In this document: piece by piece, positions 22,872 through 26,578 of the stretch | Layout: each line of letters starts with the position of its first letter | How positions within the stretch are numbered: position 1 is the stretch's first letter | Source of the DNA: SVEL01 sp045123575 | GTDB lineage: Bacteria > Bacillota > Clostridia > Lachnospirales > Lachnospiraceae | Assembly (NCBI GenBank): GCA_045123575.1 | Contig: JBGVKG010000069.1 | Span: 1 to 26,578, forward strand | Reading direction: 5' to 3' | DNA: 26,578 nucleotides | Program-made: the position numbers and the translations under genes | The notes under the pieces: generated by a model | What the model was told of the DNA's origin: nothing | The model's input: only the letters and a program-made list of their open reading frames with translations | Database searches by the model: none

Positions 22872-23998
22872 TTATTTCCTATATTCTTTAGGTTCAATCA
22901 TCTCATACCCCATACTTCGATACCCTTTACTACGCTTTCCGTACATCTTCATAGCGGTATCTATTTCCGAATCAAGATAATCATAAATGCGAACCTCTTT
23001 TTTCTCGTGGTAATCCCTATGCAAACGACCTGCATATTGTTTTACACGTCCACTCCAAGATATTGGCAACGTCAAAAACAATGTATCCAAAATCGGATAA
23101 TCAAAACCTTCTCCCACATATTTACTGGTTGCAATAATTACCCTAGACTCCTCCTCCGAAAGATTTTGCAAATCTTCCATGATACTTTCTCGCTCTTTCT
23201 TCTTTAGCCCACCATGAAGTTTATACACTTTAACATAAGAACTTAATTCCTTTTCCAGCAAATCAATATGTTCCTTACGTTCTGTCAAAATAATAGGGTA
23301 TCGTTTTTCATCCAAACAGTTTCTCACATCCATCACTATTTGCATATTTCTGATCGGATTACTATACAAGTAATCATACAATTCATTAGTCGTATACTCT
23401 TGTTGTAAATCAGCAATGGTTATTCCTGTTTCCTGCACCAAAACTTTATGCTCTAGTTCACTTGTAACCTTAGACAAATCTTTATATCTTACCGGGCCAA
23501 GTTGCATAAGTACAATTCTTTCTTTTCCATCCTTACGTTTCAAAGTTGCTGTCAAACCATATTTATATTTTGCCGGACTCGTTTTCATTATTTGCTCAAA
23601 TCCAACGGCTGACACATGATGACACTCATCACATACAATTTGACCATAGCCCTTCACCAACTCTGACACCTTATTTTCTCTGTACAAACTCTGACTTACC
23701 GCAACATCAATTATTCCCGTAGGTTTCTTTTTACCACCACCAATGATCCCAATATCTTTTTTCGGAATATTTAAAAATACCGACAAGCGTTCACACCACT
23801 GCTCGAGCAAACTTACTCTATCCACAATAATTAATGTATTCACTCTTCGTTCCGCAATTAACGCTATCGCAGCTACTGTCTTTCCAAAGGCTGTGTTTGC
23901 ATGCAATATTCCATTAGGCGCAGATAGTAGTTCCTCCACCGCCTTCACCTGTTTTTCTCTCAAATCCCCATAAAAGTTAGCATCAATTGCTGTTCCCA
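22872..23998 (-). pseudogene. Helicase half of a broken TOTE-type primase-helicase
   Basis: The frame carries a full superfamily 2 helicase: Walker A NTAFGKT, DECHH box, GLTAT motif, GEGFD and QYAGRLHR, in that order. It closely follows the helicase half of TOTE conflict-system proteins (IIGGGKKKPTGIIDVAVSQS, GYGQIVCDECHH). It is open as far as ATG 24041. However, the first 15 codons of that reading are merely the primase gene read in the wrong frame (MRNMGFKATLRDHVL), and true similarity begins at GTAIDANFYGDLREKQ near 23,996. The helicase core could still be made by internal initiation, but the parent protein is disrupted. Frame relative to the primase half is +1. Confidence 0.75.
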
Positions 23999-24585
23999 GA
24001 ACGTGATCTCTCAATGTAGCTTTGAATCCCATATTCCGCATAAACTGATTTCGCAGCTAGAATTTCATCTTTCCAATTTCCTTTGTCAAAATCAATTGCT
24101 AAGAATCTACAAGTTTCATCTTCTAATAACGGATAAACACCCATCACAAGCGCATTTCTTCCTACTCCTGTAAAATGTTGCTGTATCATAGCATCCGTTA
24201 TCGCTTGGTTTTCTCTATATGCACACTTTTTACATGCCCCTTTTATTTTCATCGACTTTCCACAGATATTCCTATCCCACTCATTTTTACATTTGGGTGC
24301 ATAACCGTGTGCACCCGTTTTCTCATTATCCCATCGAACTGCAAACACATCCCGCCTTCCAAAAAACAACTCTCTATACAAAGTAATGAGTTCTGACATT
24401 CCCATTGACTTATCTAACTGTTTCGAATTATCCACAGTATCATTACTCTTATTTTCTTGACATTTTATAAAATCGTCTTTTATTCTACACCATTCGGTCA
24501 TAATTAATTTATCAGCATCTTCCGGTGACATAGCATCGTCAAGCGCACTTATATATTCAATTATCTGTTCTTTCCAAGTGTTCAT
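23983..24585 (-). pseudogene. Primase half of the broken TOTE-type protein (archaeo-eukaryotic primase domain)
   Basis: The 200 codons match the start of TOTE-type primase domains: LITLYRELFFGRRDVFAVRW, then GYAPKCKNEW, a zinc-type Cys cluster (CKNEWDRNIC, CKKC), and VMGVYPLL with CRFLAIDFDKGNW. The last of these holds the catalytic DxD. The domain then stops abruptly in YIERSRSGNSN. The expected continuation SGNGAHVW, carrying a catalytic His, and everything to the helicase is gone. Start ATG 24585 has GTGAGG upstream. The product would lack part of the active site. Intact relatives are, as I recall, single proteins of about 900-1,000 residues. Confidence 0.75.
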
Positions 24586-24653
24586 AGACCATCCTCACCA
24601 TATAATAATTTACCGCCTATATTTTATAACATATTTAACAATTAATACAGTAG

Positions 24654-24678
24654 AAAAAACAAGGCATCTCTACCTTGC
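24654..24678 (-). terminator. Terminator overlapping the end of the RFHNPN-motif gene
   Basis: GCAAGGTA-GAGA-TGCCTTG forms a seven-pair stem with a GAGA loop, followed on the minus strand by TTTTTTC. The stop codon of the gene ending at 24670 lies inside the stem. It resembles the terminator at 20674-20707 in its outer CAAGG/CCTTG arms. Confidence 0.7.
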
Positions 24679-24993
24679 TCTTCTCCGTCTTATATTCACC
24701 GTTTCTTCCCCCGGTGCATCTGCCTTCATCTCCTCAGGCACTGCTATGTACTCACTTTCCTCTGCACACCTTGATGCAGCTTCTTCAATCGCCCGTTCCA
24801 CCTTACTTGCGTTTGCTTCAATCAAAAGTTTACACAAGAAGTCAGCGGTATCTTCCGCCGAATTCGGATTATGAAAGCGATAATTCAATTTTCTCTGTTT
24901 CAAGCGGAATCTCCACCTCCTTCTCTGGCTTGTCTTTCTTTTCAAAACTATGAGATTGCTTCTTAAGTTAGACCTACCTTTTTTGCTCCTCAT
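24670..24993 (-). CDS. Small mobile-element protein with RFHNPN motif, possibly frameshifted
   Basis: The C-terminal 70 residues look genuine: NYRFHNPNSAEDTADFLCKL, then LIEANASKVERAIEEAA and an acidic stretch ending RRRRAR. I associate this pattern with small proteins of unknown function in Clostridia integrative elements. The first 35 residues are abnormally basic (KRKTSQRRRWRFRLKQRK). The alternative frame there reads KDKPEKEVEIPLETEK, a more natural linker, and would join the good part by loss of one A at 24889-24892. No clear ribosome site precedes ATG 24993. It overlaps the previous gene by 20 bases. Confidence 0.5.
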   Translation of the reverse strand: MRSKKGRSNLRSNLIVLKRKTSQRRRWRFRLKQRKLNYRFHNPNSAEDTADFLCKLLIEANASKVERAIEEAASRCAEESEYIAVPEEMKADAPGEETVNIRRRRAR

Positions 24994-25165
24994 TCTTAAA
25001 TAACGCTCTTTGACAAGCGCACCATCTTGGATACGACTTCAATCCAACAACATGCTGTAATCGTCCCGGGAAGAATACAACCAAAGGCTCACCGCATACC
25101 AAACAATGCTCTAATCCATCTTCACCAATATAAACTTCTCTTCCTCTTGTCTCTCTTTTTCCCAT
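24974..25165 (-). CDS. Small zinc-ribbon protein, DnaC N-terminus-like
   Basis: The 63-residue protein carries Cys21, Cys24, Cys49 and Cys51 in a CxxC...CxC pattern: DGLEHCLVCGEP and PRWCACQRALF. This is like the zinc module at the start of phage and ICE DnaC-type helicase loaders, but no ATPase domain follows, as stops come right after residue 63. It may be a free-standing small protein or the stub of a deleted loader. It overlaps the end of the HTH/coiled-coil gene by 55 bases. In elements of this kind a DnaC gene commonly follows such a gene. Confidence 0.5.
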   Translation of the reverse strand: MGKRETRGREVYIGEDGLEHCLVCGEPLVVFFPGRLQHVVGLKSYPRWCACQRALFKNEEQKR

Positions 25166-25809
25166 TTTCTTTCCAGTTCCGCATAATGCTTTTGACGTGC
25201 CTTCGCCTCTCTCTTGATACGCTTCTTTTCTAACCTCGCTGCTCTACGATCTTCATGACAAACTTTAAGATACGAAAATATCCCCTTCTTCATACGAACA
25301 ATCTTTTCTTTTGCCACTTCGAGTTTTCTAGCCGCTTCTCGATAAAAATTCCAATCAATTCTATGAGTACGTTCATATTCTTCTTTCTTTTTTTCTGCAT
25401 CTTCTTTCATCTTTTTAATAATGTTATTTTTGCGCTCAATTTCCGCTACCAAAGCATTGATTTCATCCTCATTATCTTTCTTCATCATCGCTTGTTTGCG
25501 TTCCAATTCTGCCAGTTGCTTTTTATATTCCTCTTCAAAATGATTTGGAATATTCAAATCACTTTGTATCTGCAAAAACATTTGTGAAAGCAATTTCTGA
25601 TTGAGCTTAAGACTCCCATATTCCTCCTTCACTAAACAACCTACCCCTGTATCCAAATCTGCAATTTTTCTTCGTGCAGACGTTTCTGATACCCCTTCTG
25701 ATATCAACAGCTTTTTTAGTCGCGACACAGAACTTGGATGGCGTTTATTAACCATAACCAATGTTCCAAAATTATCTGCTAGTTTTTTCATAATTTCTTC
25801 TGACTGCAT
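25111..25809 (-). CDS. HTH / coiled-coil protein, possible element replication or regulatory protein
   Basis: The product is 232 residues. Residues 28-68 look like a winged helix (SRLKKLLISEGVSETSARRK, with IADLDTGVGCLVKEE after it). Residues 90-150 form a long Lys/Glu coiled coil, and the C-terminus is again strongly charged and helical. I do not recognise a named family. A strong AAAGGAGG lies seven bases before ATG 25809. A perfect dyad (25869-25895) over its -10 box suggests autoregulation. Its place before a DnaC-like zinc module hints at a replisome-organiser role, but this is inference. Confidence 0.65.
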   Translation of the reverse strand: MQSEEIMKKLADNFGTLVMVNKRHPSSVSRLKKLLISEGVSETSARRKIADLDTGVGCLVKEEYGSLKLNQKLLSQMFLQIQSDLNIPNHFEEEYKKQLAELERKQAMMKKDNEDEINALVAEIERKNNIIKKMKEDAEKKKEEYERTHRIDWNFYREAARKLEVAKEKIVRMKKGIFSYLKVCHEDRRAARLEKKRIKREAKARQKHYAELERKWEKERQEEEKFILVKMD

Positions 25810-25868
25810 ACAATATCCTCCTTTTGCCGTCTCTTAATTTAAATAGTCTTCCATTATTATTGTGGTAC

Positions 25869-25895
25869 CTATAATTTCGTTTGCCTAAATTATAG
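25869..25895 (-). promoter_or_regulatory. Operator dyad overlapping the promoter of the HTH gene
   Basis: Perfect 9-base arms CTATAATTT and AAATTATAG with a 9-base spacer lie 60-86 bases upstream of the HTH gene start. The left arm in the minus-strand reading contains TATAAT, the likely -10 box, so a bound dimer would block RNA polymerase. The encoded HTH protein is the obvious candidate. Confidence 0.55.
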
Positions 25896-25944
25896 AAAAG
25901 TTTTTTCTTACACTATGTACTTAGAGTTCGAAAAAGCTACTTGC

Positions 25945-25972
25945 AAAAAATCAATCCACTTTTTGATTTTTT
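25945..25972. terminator. Bidirectional terminator-like hairpin
   Basis: The perfect 10-base arms AAAAAATCAA and TTGATTTTTT have an 8-base loop and end in T-runs in both directions. The stem is AT-rich, so termination may be weak. It separates the HTH gene promoter from the structured region on its right. Confidence 0.4.
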
Positions 25973-26120
25973 CTCTACATTATGTTTGTGGGCAATTTAA
26001 GTATTGCTGCCTAATTTTTATTTATATTTATTTCTAAAAATCAAAAAAGCTGATACCAAAAAACTCAAATTTTTCTCATAAGTTGACTGCAGAGACTGGC
26101 AGCCGAGCATAAAAGGCATA

Positions 26121-26167
26121 ACAAAAAGGCACCGACTCCCAAACATCCATCTGGTAATCAGTGCCTT
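26121..26167 (-). terminator. Terminator of the candidate structured RNA
   Basis: On the minus strand GGCACTGA pairs with TCGGTGCC (one mismatch) around a 22-base loop, followed by TTTTTGTT. The upstream arm is also the right arm of the GAAA-capped hairpin at 26162-26173. Confidence 0.6.
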
Positions 26168-26370
26168 TCGGCAACACAGCCTAGCACAGCTGCTATCTAC
26201 AGTAAACTTATTCAATTTTACACTCAAGGTTCACACCTAAACCCATCAAGTTCAACTCTGAACAACACACTTCGCCAAAATTTGACGAAAGTATCAGTAT
26301 ACGCCCATTGTTGCATACAGAATAGGCACAAAGCTGTCTGCCTATGGCATCCACGAAAGGATGTATCCTT
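26121..26370 (-). ncRNA. Candidate structured RNA with terminator
   Basis: Read on the minus strand, successive hairpins occur: GGATG/CATCC (26347-26363), ATAGGCA/TGCCTAT (26322-26345), and an imperfect CTTTCG...CGAAG stem (26270-26291). Then come GTTCA/TGAAC (26250-26263), AGGT/ACCT (26227-26238) and TGCC-GAAA-GGCA (26162-26173). They end in a terminator whose arms are GGCAC...GTGCC, followed by TTTTTG. The TGCC-GAAA-GGCA hairpin shares its GGCA arm with the terminator, so the two exclude each other. I recognise no known RNA family. The promoter is not clear. Confidence 0.4.
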
Positions 26371-26403
26371 AAACCTCCATACCAACATAATTTTCAAAAA
26401 GAA

Positions 26404-26417
26404 TAGGACATGTCCTA
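26404..26417. promoter_or_regulatory. Perfect 14-bp palindrome TAGGACATGTCCTA
   Basis: A gap-free palindrome sits between the candidate minus-strand RNA and the plus-strand promoter. Length and symmetry suit a dimeric repressor or activator. The regulator is not recognisable from the site. Confidence 0.45.
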
Positions 26418-26489
26418 AAGAAAAATACCGATAAAATGTAAGCGCCTAATAATCCGACGGCTATCAATCTCACAATTTAACAATTATAA

Positions 26490-26519
26490 TTAACTCCAAT
26501 ATGATTGGAGCATTATACT
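26490..26519 (+). promoter_or_regulatory. Plus-strand promoter with MerR-type dyad
   Basis: TTAACT (26490-26495) and TATACT (26514-26519) are 18 bases apart. The spacer region is almost filled by the dyad CTCCAAT-ATG-ATTGGAG (26494-26510). A dyad inside an overlong spacer is how MerR-family activators work, and their sites often have CTCC/GGAG-type ends. An alternative TATAAT lies at 26485-26490. Downstream a hairpin ACTCCAACTT/AAGTTGGGGT (26517-26553) precedes the ribosome site. Confidence 0.35.
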
Positions 26520-26563
26520 CCAACTTTCACAAATGTTTTTAGGAAGTTGGGGTATTTTACTCT

Positions 26564-26577
26564 AAAGGACTGGAGGT
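26564..26577 (+). promoter_or_regulatory. Ribosome binding site of a plus-strand gene beyond the window
   Basis: AAGGACTGGAGG is a strong Shine-Dalgarno sequence one to two bases from the window end. A start codon would be expected within about ten bases past the edge. It would be the only plus-strand gene in this neighbourhood. Confidence 0.45.
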
Positions 26578-26578
26578 T

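Larger units (their letters stand above)
25810..26578. other. 769-base gene-free stretch at the right edge
   Basis: No ORF here has coding character. The minus-strand frame at 26018-26227 only crosses the hairpin region. The stretch contains, left to right, the HTH-gene operator, an AT-rich terminator-like hairpin, and a minus-strand terminator with a string of hairpins (possible RNA). A 14-bp perfect palindrome and a plus-strand promoter region ending in a ribosome site follow. It may hold the right boundary of the inserted element, but no direct repeat with the left edge was found by eye. Confidence 0.5.

Noticed and set aside
23999..24041. Helicase start at ATG 24041
   Set aside because: These codons are the primase gene read out of frame. 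Family similarity begins only near 23,996.
26121..26167. tracrRNA-like terminator (GGCACCGA/TCGGTGCC)
   Set aside because: The resemblance is limited to one short stem. No Cas9 gene or repeat-complementary anti-repeat is present.
26018..26227. Minus-strand ORF of 69 codons in the right-edge stretch
   Set aside because: It passes through the terminator and hairpins, has odd Cys/Arg composition and no ribosome site. Structure explains the region better.
26414..26432. Sigma-28-like TAAAGAAAAATACCGATAA on the plus strand
   Set aside because: Both halves look right, but only 9 bases separate TAAA from CGATAA instead of about 17, so it cannot act as a sigma-28 promoter.

Overview
The window reads as chromosomal DNA of a motile, low-GC Gram-positive bacterium of the Clostridia, most likely Lachnospiraceae (Roseburia/Lachnospira-like). 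This rests on AT-rich DNA, strong AGGAGG ribosome sites, and flagellar gene content and order that match the Bacillus/Clostridium arrangement. Every gene I can support lies on the minus strand, so the biological reading order runs from high to low coordinates. No tRNA, rRNA or CRISPR array was seen.

Region 1 (about 1-10,000) is the late flagellar operon: flgM, flgN, two tandem flgK-type genes, flgL, fliW, csrA, flaG, fliD, fliS, fliT and a strong terminator at 171-200. The order follows the B. subtilis flgM-to-fliT cluster, except that flgK is duplicated and the flagellin gene hag is missing between csrA and flaG. Close sigma-28 (FliA/SigD) promoter matches precede flgM (9972-9998) and flaG (3438-3464). 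The anti-sigma factor, hook-filament junction, cap and chaperones would therefore be made as class III genes. The FliW-CsrA pair supplies post-transcriptional control.

Region 2 (about 10,084-13,650) is recD2-comF-yvyF, a DNA repair/competence/flagellar-adjacent operon ending in a hairpin terminator. Region 3 (about 13,620-16,920) is mbl/mreB-flgF-flgG-flgJ, the counterpart of B. subtilis mbl-flhO-flhP plus a rod-binding protein. A possible sigma-28 promoter lies upstream.

Region 4 (about 17,000-26,100) is accessory DNA. At its left edge are a hairpin cluster with a promoter and terminator (a possible small RNA), a 51-residue ORF and a large serine recombinase. Then come a DUF4417 / polymorphic-toxin-like / putative immunity cassette and an intergenic region with two arrays of 11-bp iterons and three 21-bp repeats. 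Next are an AlbA_2 (Schlafen-type)/GHKL protein and a broken TOTE-type primase-helicase in which an internal deletion has joined the primase half to the helicase half out of frame. Last are small element-type genes: a DnaC-like zinc module, an RFHNPN-motif protein and an HTH/coiled-coil protein. This looks like a decayed integrative element.

Region 5 (about 25,810-26,578) has no protein gene. It holds several perfect palindromes, a string of hairpins ending in a minus-strand terminator (possible structured RNA with a terminator/anti-terminator choice), and a plus-strand promoter with a MerR-type dyad. A ribosome site there points to a gene starting just past the window.

The most unusual items are the TOTE deletion junction, the iteron arrays beside the AlbA_2 gene, the orphan toxin cassette and the two unassigned structured-RNA candidates.
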